Shown: one piece after another, positions 1-11,514 of the stretch
Position numbering within the stretch: position 1 is the stretch's first letter
Layout of the letters: each line of letters starts with the position of its first letter
Origin: Aricia agestis
Taxonomy: Eukaryota > Arthropoda > Insecta > Lepidoptera > Lycaenidae
NCBI RefSeq assembly: GCF_905147365.1
Contig: NC_056420.1
Coordinates: 10,364,001 to 10,428,000 of the forward strand
Direction: 5' to 3'
Length of the DNA stretch: 64,000 bases
Translations under genes and position numbers: made by a program
The notes under the pieces: model-generated
What the model was told of the DNA's origin: nothing
Seen by the model: only the letters and a program-made list of their open reading frames with translations
Databases searched by the model: none

Positions 1-240
1 GGGCTCGAGGAGGGCCTGCTGGTGACAAGCAGGCACGCGCACGCAGAGCCGCGGAAAGAAAGCTCGCGCGTTCTCGCAGTCCTACGTGCGAAGAGTGGAA
101 GAGTATAGACGGGTTTTTAGTGGGTAGGGCTGGGGTCAATTCACCATCTTTACGGCCGCAGCGAGTCATACATACCCGGGGGAGTTGTCCCTAAACCCTC
201 CGGCATGCGCAACAGCATTCCCCGTCTCAAAAAAAATATT
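1..240 (+). mobile_element. Probable 3' end of a non-LTR retrotransposon
   Basis: GC-rich sequence unlike the neighbourhood, open in one frame from base 26 to ~200 and rich in Arg, Ala and Glu (AERKLARSRSPTCEEWKS). It is followed by CTCAAAAAAAATATTG. This looks like the last part of a LINE ORF2 and tail cut by the window edge. I cannot name the family. Confidence 0.35.
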
Positions 241-318
241 GTATTTTTTATTATTAACACTTTTGCACAAACATAGATAAAAATGACGGGAAAAGCTAAC
301 CTGAATTTATTAATTACA

Positions 319-450
319 CTAGCTGTTGCCCGCGACTTCGTCTGCGTTAGCAAAGTGGATCACGTCCCAAGTATTATTTTTCAAAAATATTCTAAGTACA
401 AAATTGACTTTCCTACGATTTTATTATATGTATAGATGACTTAGTTTGTT
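319..450 (-). mobile_element. Helitron-like 3' end, family D
   Basis: On the minus strand a hairpin (CGCAGACGAAGTCGCG) is followed by GGCAACAGCTAG|T. The 5' limit is unclear; the similarity fades near base 450. A related end occurs at 19,974. Confidence 0.5.
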
Positions 451-528
451 CGTAAAAAGGAGAAATAAGACGCAATACAAACGCCACGACACCATTTCAT
501 TATAAGCCCTTTATTACATGTACTTATA

Positions 529-787
529 CAGGGTGTAACTAAAACAAGTGATAATACTTTAGGGTGTGTACGTGTTCCTTGTAGAGAGTTGACTGTGAAA
601 GTAGCAGCGCTGAAAGACCAACATTTTTTTTCACTTTTGTATGGGGAAACTCGTGACGCTCGGGCCCTTGCCCATACAAAAGTGAAAAAAAATGTTCGTC
701 TTTCAGAGCTGCTACTTTCACAGTGAACTCTCTACAAGGAACATGTGCACACCCTAAAGTATTATCACTAGTTTTTGTTACACAATG
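529..787. mobile_element. Fold-back MITE, CAGGGTGTAAC family, copy 1
   Basis: A 259 bp near-perfect palindrome flanked by TA on both sides. Arms contain GTGATAATACTTTAGGGTGT, GAAAGTAGCAGCGCTGAAAG and TTTTCACTTTTGTATGGG. The TA target and termini suggest mobilisation by a Tc1/mariner-type transposase. Confidence 0.8.
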
Positions 788-1078
788 TAGATTAGAGTAT
801 ATTTCCAAATAAAGGATTAACCGAACACCCATAAATTAAATGAGTTACGATTGCAAAAGGTAATTAGGCCATTCCGAGACCCAGAAGTTTAAACATTTTC
901 AGCTAAATGTTCTTTTAAGCCATTTCTGGCTGCTTTAAGCCGTTCGGTGTTTAGTTATGACCCCGATGATTGCTTTCGGTTACCGCGACCATTAAAAGTA
1001 ATAGATGGATTTTAAAAAGGTTCTACAGAAAAGAGGTAGAAATCACGTCATTTTTCATCTTATTTTATTCTTACTTCG

Positions 1079-1440
1079 CCCCCGTGATCCAGTGGTTAAG
1101 AGCGTGGTTCTTGACTCGGAGGTTGTCGGTTCGATTTCCGCGTTGGAAACATGTTATTTCCAAGTTTGGTTAGGACAATGCAGGCTGATTACCTGATTGT
1201 CCGACAAGTAAGATGATCCATGCGTCGGATGGGCATGTAAAAAGTCGGTCCGGCGCCTGATCTCTCGCCAGTCGTGTCGGTCTTCCGTCCCACTGGGTTA
1301 TGAGAGTAAAGGAATAGAGAGTGCTCTTGTGTACTGCGCATACACATGGGCACTATAAAATTACTCCTGCGTACCTGGCCTGGTTTCAATAAAACCGGCC
1401 ACTGTCACCGAAACCGGTGTGTGGGGGGGGGGGGGGGGGT
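1079..1440 (+). mobile_element. tRNA-derived SINE (family 1), copy 1
   Basis: A tRNA-like head (TGATCCAGTGG in place of the A box; GGTTCGATTTCC for the B box) is followed by a ~270 bp body (GGAAACATGTTATTTCC, AAAATTACTCCTGCGTACCT). It ends CCGAAACCGGTGTG and a G-run of ~20 bases before TATTATTA. The head is diverged, so it is probably silent. Confidence 0.8.
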
Positions 1441-2559
1441 ATTATTAATTCGTTATCTAAGATGACTCATCTCTAACAATTAATGTCTCTACGAAAGCTA
1501 GTCTCTTCTTAAATATATAAGTAGTTATACGTGTAGTCTCCTTCTACATACTTTTGTAATAACCCTACATCAATTTGAACGCTACTAAAATATTTTATTG
1601 AAAATACAAAGGCGTGCCATATAAAAGAAATAGTCCAAACAAAAGCAGTAAGTGATCGACGAAATCGTAATAAAAGTGCAAAAGCAACCATGCCAATTAT
1701 AATCCCTTTATGAAACCATTTTCTAACCCTCAATCCTCCAGTGCCTCGTGAAATATGTATGAAATTCCTAACAATTATATCACAAAAGCCTTTTGCGAGC
1801 CCCGAATGAATTAATAACACACCTAATTGTTTTAGAAGGAGCCATTTCTACTCCCAATGTAACCAACGGAAACAAAGTTTGACATGGACAATGTAATATT
1901 CGTGTTTTACCAATACCTGTTATTACAATCGGTAAATGAGGAGATTGATGTTGTAATGTCTATATTATTATCTAATTGTAAGTTTGTCTGTCTTTGCGCA
2001 AAAAACATCAGGCAACATCTACTAAGGCTGCTTATTTATTTTAGCCAGTATTCACTGAACCGATTTGGGTGGAACAATCGTATAAAATTATCGTACTCTA
2101 TCTCCGGATGTAACGCCATGATAAAGAAGGAAAGGTGTAAAAAAGGCAAGGAAAACTCGAATCAGACTTTTAAAAATGCATTCGATCCCGCATTAGTATT
2201 GCGAAGCAATATTTTCGGGAACCTGGGGAGCCGTTTAACCTGCGCCCGAAGTAGCCGCATTGCAGTGCCGATAATGCTACCAATTAATGTCAATTGTGAT
2301 CAAGAGATCGTGATACGCATACTTCGCCGTCATCCGCCGATTTACTTATTTACTTTGCGCTGATAAATTGTGGAAAGCAACGATATTCTACTTTTAAACT
2401 TTGAATAAATTTCGCAGTTACACGTAACGCAAAGTAAGGTTTCTATTAGTTACCTACTAGATGTTTTCCGCAAAGTTGTAAGCAAAGCGACCACGTGGGA
2501 ATCGTAACCGCAATAAAAAGTAGCTTACGTAGCTTACGTCCTAGTCTATCCTTGTGCCT

Positions 2560-2912
2560 CCGTGGTCTAGTGGTATAGAGCGCGGCTCTTGACTCGGAGG
2601 TCGTGGGTTCGAGTCCCGCGTTGGAAACATGTTATTTCCAAGTTTGGTTAGGACAGTGCAGGCTGATCACCTGATTGTCTGACAAGTAAGATGATCCATG
2701 CGTCGGATGGGCATGTAAAAAGTCGGTCCTGCGCCTGATCTCTCGCGGGTCGTGTTGGTCTTCCATCCCACTGGGTTATGAGAGTGAAAGAATAGAGAAT
2801 GCTCTTGAGTACTGCGCACACACTTGCGCACTATAAAATTACTCCTGCGTACCTGTCCTGGTTTCAATGAAACTGGCCACCGTCACCGAAATCGGTGTGG
2901 GGAGTATTATCC
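2560..2912 (+). mobile_element. tRNA-derived SINE (family 1), copy 2
   Basis: The head has good Pol III boxes: A box TGGTCTAGTGG and B box GGTTCGAGTCC. The body is as in copy 1, ending CCGAAATCGGTGTGGGGAGT. The head resembles a tRNA but lacks a proper acceptor stem partner, so it is not a tRNA gene. Confidence 0.85.
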
Positions 2913-3763
2913 TTGTTAATTTACTTACGTAGTACTTAACTTTTTAATAATAACCGTATGTATAGGCACATTTTTTATTAATTACACTTTCTTATTTAAC
3001 CATTTATATGTGGCGGCCATATTGCAAAAGCAAGCGCATTATCAACTTTATTCATAATAATATTAACGTTAGCATAACCGTAGCACTGGGTAACCGTAAA
3101 TCTTCCCTAATCGCATAACTTGATTGAGACTCCTATCAACTTATCTCAAGAGGCCGTTTGAATTTGCTTAGAATATTCCAGAAGACCTTCCAAAGTTATT
3201 AAAAAAATTATTAATCCCTTAAGTAACTACCAAACTGATTATTTCGGGTTTGTTATGTCAGTGATTCTTATCTTTTATCTATGTGTTTGTATAGGGAATA
3301 ATAATTATTATTGTTTTGTTACAAAAACATCTCATATACCTGCTTCAAGTTTCTTAATTTTTTAATTAGTAAGCACTTAGTTACATAGTGTATGTAATAC
3401 ATAACGAGCCACGGCCCACGTTTAAAAGTCACTAACTTTCATTTGATTATTAAGTGTTCTACACTTAATAATCAAAATATGAAACATGCTGAAAATAATA
3501 ATAACCGCTGAGTTTAGCGAGCGAGCAAAACAAGTTTTTATTTCAGTTTTCGCTCGCTTTTTATAGGTTGTAAATTACATTAAATTTTGTTGAAAGCGTT
3601 AGATGGAAAGACAAAAGGAGCACTTTGTGTGACCTAAAATAGTACTAAAAAATTTGTTACGACCTGTCAACTACAGCTAAAATATCTGTTGGTGTATTTC
3701 GTAATTATTTTAAAATCGGTCAAGTGATATTACATATCTTTGTGGTTATCTTTTTTTTCCCAA

Positions 3764-4045
3764 CTAGATGTCCCGCGCGGCTTCGCCCGCGTAAATTAGG
3801 AATTTTACAGAAACCGTACATTTTCCCATAAAAAATATTTTCCCCGTTTTTCCCGCATTTTCCTGAGTTTCTTCGGTCGTATTAGTCTTAGCGTGATAAT
3901 ATATTATATAATATAGCCTATAGTCTTACTCGATAAATGATCAATCTAACACTGAGATAAGTTTTTAAATCGGACCTGTAGTTCCTGAGATTGATGCGTC
4001 CAAGCAAACATACTCTTCAATGTTATTATATTAGGTAGGTATAGA
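3764..4045 (-). mobile_element. Non-autonomous Helitron, family C, complete
   Basis: On the minus strand it starts TCTATACC after an A. It ends with a GC-rich hairpin (GCGGGCGAAGCCGCGC) and then ACATCTAG followed by T. The 5'-TC, 3' hairpin, CTAG and insertion between A and T are the Helitron hallmarks. It is 282 bp and is the same family as the copy at 40,183. Confidence 0.75.
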
Positions 4046-4053
4046 TTTTTTTT

Positions 4054-4315
4054 ATCTATGGATGCTTCACACCACGTCAGTCTGGCCCCGTGGTAAGTAC
4101 CTGATGGACTTGTGTTACAGGTACCAGACAACGGAAATATATTTAATACTTTTATACTATACATATATTTAAGATTTTTATTATATGATACACATATTTA
4201 ATACACATCCATGACCCAGGAACTTTGAAAACTTTTTGATCCGTCGGCGGGATTTGAACCCGCAACCTCCGGCTTGAGCTACCAACGCGCTCACCACTGA
4301 GCCACAGAGGTCGTC
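4054..4315 (-). mobile_element. tRNA-derived SINE (family 2), copy 1
   Basis: On the minus strand the head has A box TGGCTCAGTGG and B box GGTTCAAATCC, then a body ending CATAGA. It abuts the Helitron at 3764-4045. A full acceptor stem is not formed, so it is a SINE rather than a tRNA gene. Confidence 0.8.
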
Positions 4316-4796
4316 AAACTATTTTTAGAAATAAAATAAAGATTTATTTTTAATTATCGCTTGACAAACTCTCGATCTAAAAGACTATGAAATGGTATAA
4401 TATGGTAGTGATGATGATGATGATGATGATGAATGTAATTTGCATAGTAGCATATGGTTCCTGTTCTTAAAACAACGCCGAAACTCCCAAACTTGTATCT
4501 ATAAAGAATCAGGAGTTCTCTCAGCACCTTCCGAACCACGGTATACCAGGTATATCTCGGTGCAAAATCTTACTTGTTGGTAGCATATGCTTAGAATACT
4601 TCTCACGAAACCGAAGTCACCACACGTTTCCCTATAAGTTTTGAGGAGTTCCCTCGATTACTTATGGATCCTTCATCAGATCACCACTTTTGTGAATATA
4701 AAAATCGGGTAACATACGGCGGAGTAATCGTTGAATATAAGAAAACGAACATAACACCTCCCCCATGTTGAAAGTCGGTTAAAATTGTAGCCTATG

Positions 4797-5438
4797 TGTT
4801 ATTCTGATGTATAAGCTATATTAATGTAAAGTTTCATTAAAATCCGTTCAGTAGTTTTTGCGTGAAAGAGTAACAAACATCCATACATCCACACATCCAT
4901 ATATCCAAACAAACTTTCGCCTTTATAATATTAGTAGGATGTAGCCTATAATATATTATCACGCTAAGACCAATAGAAGCGGAGCACCAATGAAGAATGT
5001 TTCAAAAATGTGTTATTCTGATGTATAAGCTATATTAATGTAAAGTTTCATTAAAATCCGTTCAGTAGTTTTTGCGTGAAAGAGTAACAAACATCCATAC
5101 ATCCACACATCCATATATCCAAACAAACTTTCGCCTTTATAATATTAGTAGGATGTAGCCTATAATATATTATCACGCTAAGACCAATAGAAGCGGAGCA
5201 CCAATGAAGAATGTTTCAAAAATGTGTTATTCTGATGTATAAGCTATATTAATGTAAAGTTTCATTAAAATCCGTTCAGTAGTTTTTGCGTGAAAGAGTA
5301 ACAAACATCCATACATCCACACATCCATATATCCAAACAAACTTTCGCCTTTATAATATTAGTAGGATGTAGCCTATAATATATTATCACGCTAAGACCA
5401 ATAGAAGCGGAGCACCAATGAAGAATGTTTCAAAATCG
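4797..5438. repeat. 3 x 214 bp near-perfect tandem array
   Basis: TGTTATTCTGATGTATAAGC begins at 4797, 5011 and 5225, an exact 214 bp period, and the copies are almost identical. Each unit carries, on the minus strand, a Helitron-like 5' end (TCCTACTAATATTATAAAGG) and the CACGCTAAGACCAATAG motif shared with the Helitrons at 3764 and 40183. It lies just downstream (minus strand) of the Helitron replicase fragment, so both may belong to one composite Helitron. Confidence 0.9.
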
Positions 5439-5449
5439 GGAGATTTTTC

Positions 5450-6085
5450 CTATTGTGCTGCGTAAACGATAAAAGTTTCGCAAAAATTGGCAGAATTTTC
5501 TTTATTTACCCATGAATTAGTTACTCTCTCGGGTCTGTGGCTGTTTGGTTGTTCGTTTTGTTCGGTGTTGCTATGTGTCTGTGCGGATGATTTTCTTGCT
5601 CTCTGTATTCGATGCCTATCCCTATCCTGGCTGAGGCGAGCCTCACGCTCTACAGATGATTCTCTTTCTCTCTGTATTCGATTTCTATCACTATTCTGGC
5701 TGAGGCGAGCCTCACGCTCTACATACGATTCTCTTTCTCTCTGTATTCGATTTCTATCACTATTCTGGCTGAGGCGAGCCTCACGCTCTACAGACGATTC
5801 TCTTTCTCTCTGTATCCGAATTCTATCATTTTTCCGACTGAGGCGAGCCTCACGCTCTACAGACCATTCTCTTTCTCTCTGTATCCGAATTCTATCATTT
5901 TTCCGACTGAGGCGAGCCTCACGCTCTACAGACGATTCTCTTTCTCTCTGTATCCGATTTCTATCACTATTCTGGCTGAGGCGAGTCTCACGTTCCGTTG
6001 ACGATTCTTCATCTCTTGCTGAACGTGCTCTTTTGGAATTCACTGTACTACGACCTATGTTCGAACGACGACGTCTTCCAGGCAT
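5450..6085 (-). pseudogene. Helitron replicase N-terminal fragment with six 23-residue repeats
   Basis: The ATG at 6083-6085 (minus) opens a 211-codon frame. It starts MPGRRRRSNIGRSTVNSKRA, resembling the start of arthropod Helitron Rep-helicase proteins. Six tandem 69 bp repeats follow, coding units like ESSVEREARLSQNSDRNRIQ, highly charged and probably helical. The frame then ends at 5450 without any Rep (HUH) or helicase domain, so it is a first-exon fragment or relic. The upstream extension of the frame beyond 6085 has no support. Function of the repeats is unknown. Confidence 0.6.
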
Positions 6086-6499
6086 GATCGTATAGTAATA
6101 CCCACAAAGCAACAAATAACCCAATCGCAAAGCAAAAACAAAAGTCCGTTTTTCTAACCAAGTCAAATATATTTTTATCGACAATTCAGAAACCAAAGAA
6201 CCAGAAACAATGAATATCTGAAAGAAAGCGCTGTGGTTGCTCCTCTGCGTTACCGTCTGCACAACCACACAATGACGAAATACACTATCTACTACAATAA
6301 CATAAGCCCGAAGCTTATGAGAGCCCCCGGCCGGTTCCGCCGTAACCGCTATGTCCCTCGGCCGCCGCCGCGCGACATATTTTTTGATTCCGCGTAAGTT
6401 TATACGTTTGAAAACTTCTAAAGTATTGATCGAAATTGTATAGTGTAAAAGACAATTATAATCTACATTTAATGTCTTAGCTTCCAAACATGTTTATTT

Positions 6500-8266
6500 G
6501 GATGAGGGTTAATGTTGTAAATTGTTAAAATCGCTTCGTAAATAAGCCATTATTTTTCGTAAAAAGTAAAGAACAAAAATGGCTATTGTGAGTTATCCCT
6601 AAGAAATAGACATATACCATCGCGGACTTTTTTGTTTACCTTATTAAGGTGTACAATACTGTAGTACATTATTTTGATCTATCTCGTAGGGTTTAGCCAG
6701 CGTTTGCAATATAAACGCAAAAAAATGAATTTATTTACGACATAACATTAGAAACCTCTAAAATTATCAGTGTTTCTCTACCATATTATGCATATGTTAT
6801 ACATATAAACCTTCCTCTTGAAACACTCAATCTATTAAAAAAAACCGCATCAAAATCCGTTGAGTAGTTTTAAAGATCTAAGCATACATACACACACACA
6901 TACATACAGACAGCGGGAAAGCGACTTTGTTTTATACTATTTAGAGATTAGAGATGGTACGCTTAGTCTACTTTTGGCCTTTGTCTATAATAAGTCTTGG
7001 AATAAGTTATAACAAACATATTAAACTGGTTTATTATTAAGACACTCCAAACTTTGTTCTCATAATATGTAAACTAGCTTTTCCTCTACTTTTCTTAAGT
7101 ATTTCTCTTTTATTTTACAACTTTATTTTAACAACAATTATATCAAAGGGTCTCTTTTTTTCTAAATAGATTAATTTATAATATTTTCTGAATAGCCCTA
7201 CATTCATATTATGTTCGAACCAAAACTGTTCCACATTTTCCCTCTTACAATTTTATAACTAAATGGTTACGTTTCACGTTGCATGTTAAAGTTTACCTGC
7301 AATTATCACGACAGGCTGGTTTTTGTTGCTTTACTTTCATTAAACGTTAAATGAGCCATTCTCTGAGTTAATTTGCTTATTTGCCAATTGGTTCGTGACT
7401 ATATTTTAGTATAATTGTTAGCACGTGCAATCAAAATCAGTTCATCCTTTTTGTTATGTATGTTGTGTATGTTAGTCTATAAGGTATATATTATATCATA
7501 TGGACCAAGATGCCTGATTTAAATAAATGAATAAAATAAATTTGTTAAAAATTATGTACGCACCGAGTACTGACAAACCTAGATACATTTTATGTCTACT
7601 TTATTGAATTAATAAAATGCACATATTATCATGGAATTAAGATTAGTTTATGATGTTATAAACTTTTATAAGCTAAGTTTTACTGTTTTATTACTTTTTT
7701 CCTACGTCTAAGTCGAAACCACTCAGAACTGAGTTTGCTAAGTTTCAAAACTAATTCTGTCCGAGATCCGTCCCGCATAAAACAACAAAAGATACCATGC
7801 ACTTCTGCAATGTTTTCAGTATTAAAATTGCTTTTTGTTGGCGAATAAAGTTTATTTAAAAAATAATTTTATGTAAGCTTCGATTATAATTTTATTCCAA
7901 ATAAATTAACAAATAAGATTTTTATATACCTGATGTAGGATGATCATGATTTTAATCGAGGATCATACTGTGATGCGGGAAAATCTGTACTTTATATACA
8001 TAATAAAATTGCCGAAGGGACTATATAGGTACAGTGTGCAATAAATATATATTATTATACTATTATTATTAAGTAACATAGTGGTAGTTCATTTTGTCCA
8101 TATAATTTTTACAATTTTATGTGATTTTCAATACTTAAAACATTTTTAACAAGGATAAAGGCAGGAATAAAGACTGAAATCGGATAAAGTCATTAAAATT
8201 TCAATTTAATCTACCTAGATCCAATCATTTTGGATTCAGCGAAATCAAGACAGTACTAATCCTAAA
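6500..8266. other. Non-coding AT-rich stretch
   Basis: Apart from the LINE-tail-like piece at 6,770-6,950 I see no exon, repeat family or RNA gene here. Confidence 0.5.
6770..6950 (+). repeat. Probable RTE-type LINE 3' tail
   Basis: AACCTTCCTCTTGAA, CAAAATCCGTTGAGTAGTTT and AAAGATCTAAGCATACATAC followed by CAGCGGGAAAGCGACTTTGT resemble the 3' ends of insect RTE LINEs. No coding region remains. Confidence 0.4.
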
Positions 8267-8344
8267 TGGAATTTGTTATTTCGAAAGTTAATTCGAAAAG
8301 GCCCTGGACAGGTAGTCCAGGGCCTTTTCGAATAACAAATTCCA
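8267..8344. repeat. Perfect short hairpin, GGCCCTGGAC
   Basis: Arms TTCGAAAAGGCCCTGGAC and GTCCAGGGCCTTTTCGAA with a 5 bp loop, extended by TGGAATTTGTTATT and its complement. Confidence 0.75.
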
Positions 8345-8423
8345 TCTTTGAAGTATTAGAAATAATTATTAATTTATTCCGTAATAGGATATTAAACAAG
8401 TATATTTAGAGTTTAAAATATTA

Positions 8424-8634
8424 CTAGATGTCGCCCGCAACTCCGTTGCGCCAATCGTTTATCGTACAGGAACCGTACATTTTTCCGGGATAAAAAGTAT
8501 TCTATGTCCTTTCCCGGGACTCAATGTATATCCATGCCAAATTTCAGCTAAATCGGTTCAGTGGTTTGAGCATGAAGAGGTAACAGACAGACAGACACAC
8601 TTTCGCATTTATATTATTAGTATGGAAGTATGGA
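8424..8634 (-). mobile_element. Non-autonomous Helitron, family A, complete
   Basis: Minus strand: A|TCCATACTTCCATACTAA at the 5' end, a GTCT run, the GAACCGATTTAGCTGAAATT core, a hairpin (GCGCAACGGAGTTGCG), then CTAG|T. The length is 211 bp. This is a very common lepidopteran repeat type. Confidence 0.8.
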
Positions 8635-8874
8635 TTACAGTAACAAAAAAAATATAAACTAAAAATGAATACCCAAATGATGAAATAATGAAAATATCAT
8701 GCACAACATTTTATACTTATGTATCTGTGTATGAGAACTGTGCATTTTGCCGCGATAAAAACTCATTCATGTCTCTATGACCTCTTAACCATTAATATTG
8801 TAAACATCTTTTATAACTAGCACTTTTACTGCAAATAAAGAACTGATTACTGATTAAAATCGGGTCAGCGGTAT

Positions 8875-9079
8875 AAAGGAGTGAGCACACTGAGACAGGC
8901 CGTGCCGGGGCTCAGCGTGCCGGGGCTCATCGCAAAAATCCACCTCCATACAATTTGTATGCGACACAGTGTGCGATACGCGCATCCGCTTCCATACAAA
9001 TTGTATGGAGGCGGATTTTTGCGATGAGCCCCGGCACACTGAGCCCCGGCACGGCCCGTCTCAGTGTGCTCACTCCTTA
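8875..9079. mobile_element. GC-rich fold-back MITE
   Basis: Arms of ~90 bp: AAGGAGTGAGCACACTGAGA, CCGTGCCGGGGCTCA, GCGATGAGCCCCGGCACRC-like and CTCCATACAATTTGTATG around a short loop. Confidence 0.8.
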
Positions 9080-9261
9080 AGCGTATAAAAACTATTGAGC
9101 ATTTTCACACTTTCGCATTGATTAGTACTATTTACTTATTATAAATGATATATAATATCTACTATACTCTGACCACTTAAAGCGTGACTCTCGTAGCATA
9201 CATTTAGGTATGCTACGAAGATCGCGCTTAAACTGGTCGCACCATAGCGCACGTAACTTTA

Positions 9262-9484
9262 TTGCGCCAAAACTTGTTCATTGTGTGGGAACTGTAAATT
9301 TTTTTAATTACAGGTTTTCAAATGTATACTTTGTCCTTTTCAGGGGCTTAAATTACCCGTTATACCCATTTTCACCTTTTATACAAAATCAATTCAGCGG
9401 TTTGGGCGTTAAGAGATTACAGACAGATAGACAGACATACAGATAGACAAATAGCACAGACACAATATATAATGTTAGTGGATA
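9262..9484 (-). mobile_element. Degenerate Helitron family A copy
   Basis: Recognisable from TTGCGCCAAAACTTG through TCAATTCAGCGGTTTGGGCG to a GACA/GATA run and AATATATAATGTTAGTGGA. It is the most diverged copy in the window. Confidence 0.6.
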
Positions 9485-9870
9485 TATTTGAAGACAGACT
9501 AACTAAGCTCGCGTTCCTACGGCGTTTCTGAAATAAATTACAGATGCAAATTAAGTGACGAAGTCTCCTAGACTATCTCTAACCTGCTTAACACTGGCTC
9601 ATCTACAAAATTAACTTTCGCAAATGATCTTACCCTACATTTATGATTAATCGTCACTCGACTTGAACTTAAACTTCCTAATTAAACAAACTCCAGTAAT
9701 TATTATAAAAGATAAATAATCTTATTAGGAATTCCATTAAGATATCTACTAAATAATGTTATCGTCATAAAATTTATATAATTAAAAATAAATTTTTAAT
9801 TTTATTAATCTCGCTAAAACTCGGCTGAGCCCATTTGGCAAATTTTAGTCTAGAAATATTCGTGGAAGAC

Positions 9871-10080
9871 CAGCAGGGCTAAAATGATCACATTTAGCAA
9901 TTCCTCTCAATCAATTCAGCAAATGAATTGCCAAAACTGTCAAAGTGACAAAATATGTCAAATCAGTACAAAAATACAGAAATGAATTGCAAGCAAAGTT
10001 GCATTTTGCGATTTTAGAAAAATGAATCATATTATGATTCATATCATGATTCTTCAAAGCGACCATTTTCGCGCCGCTGG
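9871..10080. mobile_element. MITE with CAGCGGGGCTAAAATGGTC ends, copy 1
   Basis: Ends CAGGGCTAAAATGATCACAT and GCGACCATTTTCGCGCCGCT are inverted. The interior has CAATTCAGCAAATGAATTG and ATGAATCATATTATGATTCA palindromes. Confidence 0.75.
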
Positions 10081-10183
10081 GAAGGCTTACACTAGGAGTA
10101 TAAGAAGTCCACCGGATCTTCTAGTATAATAATATGCTTATATTGTAAACATTTGCAGAAAGTGTTTTGAATAAAAAAAAATA

Positions 10184-10330
10184 CTAGATGACGCCCGCAA
10201 CTCCGTTGCGTCAAAATTCGTTTATCGCGCGGGAACCGTACATTTTGCGATATAAAATTTATGCTATGTCCTTTCCCGGGACTCAAAGTATATCCATGTA
10301 CCAAATTTCATCAAAATCGGTTCAGCGGCT
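10184..10330 (-). mobile_element. Helitron family A, 5'-truncated
   Basis: CTAG plus the GACGCAACGGAGTTGCGG hairpin (minus) is at 10184. The core runs to CGGTTCAGCGGCT and then stops; the GTCT run is missing. A fragment of the TA-flanked fold-back family follows at 10,352. Confidence 0.75.
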
Positions 10331-10351
10331 AACCTAAAAAGATTAAGAGCC

Positions 10352-10391
10352 TCTGCCCTAAAGTATTATCACTTTGTTTTGTTACACCCTG
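10352..10391. repeat. Fragment of the CAGGGTGTAAC MITE
   Basis: CCCTAAAGTATTATCACT and GTTACACCCTG followed by TA. Only one end remains. Confidence 0.65.
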
Positions 10392-10625
10392 TATAAATTA
10401 GCGGAGGCTGTAATATTTACGGAAACGTACACGTGAATAGAGCGAGTAATTAAATTCGCGGCCGCGGCTCCCGGAGCGAGTGTATTAGTAACAAACTTCC
10501 GCTATTTATACTCTCTGCTCGCTATATTTCACCTACCCTCATATCTTTGTATTGTAATTCTTGTTTCGCAAGTTACGTTGGATTTATATGCGTCGCGGTG
10601 TAGCGGCTACATCGTACGAATATAA

Positions 10626-10791
10626 GCAAAATATGTATGTAACGATAGATAACGAAAGTGAAGAAATTAAAGTGGCAACATCGTAGTGTCATCCCTTTTT
10701 TCTTAGATTGATTTGAAAGGGATGACACTACGATGTTGCCACTTTTTAATTTCTTCACTTTCTTGACAGCCTATACATACATATTTTGCCT
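10626..10791. repeat. Inverted repeat, long arms
   Basis: Arms contain GCAAAATATGTATGT, GAAAGTGAAGAAATTAAA, GTGGCAACATCGTAGTGTCA and TCCCTTT, repeated as the reverse complement after a ~15 bp loop. Confidence 0.8.
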
Positions 10792-10933
10792 ATCCATACT
10801 TTTTAAATAAATCATACTCTAATAGCACAGCTCTCTGATTAACATTATATATAATTTTGTATTGTTAATATAAATTGTACTGTCGGTTCTTGGTGGAAAT
10901 TCATTTTAAACACAAATAAAGTATATTAATTAA

Positions 10934-11015
10934 TTACTACAAATTTAACTTTAACACGACCGGTTTCGATATATTATATTGAAACTGGTCGTGTTCAAGT
11001 TAAATTTGTAGTATT
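10934..11015. repeat. Inverted repeat
   Basis: TACTACAAATTTAACTT and ACACGACCGGTTTC pair with GAAACTGGTCGTGT and AAGTTAAATTTGTAGTA. Confidence 0.75.
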
Positions 11016-11127
11016 TAATGAATAATATAATGGAAAAAGTGCACGTTATATTATTGTGTTTTATTCGTGTTTCTCTGATTAAAACATTCAATGTTCACAA
11101 ATTAAAAGCACAAAACTAACTAGTTGC

Positions 11128-11234
11128 AAAATCACACAGCACCTAATAATTAGGTGCTGTGTGATTTTACTGTTAGAACAATTTACATTTTTAACAATCA
11201 CAATGTAAAATGTAAATTGTTCTAACAGTAAAAT
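11128..11234. repeat. Two adjacent palindromes
   Basis: AAAATCACACAGCACCTAAT pairs with its complement at 11128-11168. Next to it TGTTAGAACAATTTACATTT pairs with its complement up to 11,228. Confidence 0.8.
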
Positions 11235-11455
11235 GGTAATGCCGACTATACACTATGCAGTCCACTAGCGTGCTCCCCTGTAATTGTTGTCACGTGCCAT
11301 ATTTTATTTCCAATTTTTTTTACAATTGCATTCTATTTTCAAACTGTTTTGTTACTTTCAGTTTTTTTACTGCCATGTATTCTCTTACTTTTTAGTCATG
11401 TTTATGTTTTAATATGTTAAGTTTCTAAAAGTAAATAATAAAAATTAATAGATGT

Positions 11456-11514
11456 TTCTATAATAATTTTATCACACAAAAAGAGCTTTTTTTTGTGATA
11501 AAATTATTATAGAT
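11456..11514. repeat. Palindrome
   Basis: TCTATAATAATTTTATCACA pairs with TGTGATAAAATTATTATAGA around AAAAAGAGCTTTTT. Confidence 0.8.

Noticed and set aside
1884..2363. 159-residue plus-strand frame
   Set aside because: No recognisable domain, no splice or promoter context, and repeat-like phrases inside (CACTGAACCGATTTGGGTGG).
2560..2635. tRNA-like sequence with A and B boxes (also near 1,085, 24,600; minus strand near 4,245 and 15,650)
   Set aside because: Each is the head of a dispersed SINE with a long common body; the acceptor stem does not pair as in a real tRNA.
4797..5438. CRISPR-like or satellite array
   Set aside because: Repeats are contiguous 214 bp units without spacers and carry Helitron ends; the DNA is eukaryotic.
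5487..6095. 202-residue plus-strand frame rich in Leu, Ser and Arg
   Set aside because: It is the antisense of the repeated Helitron N-terminal frame; open only because of the 69 bp repeats.
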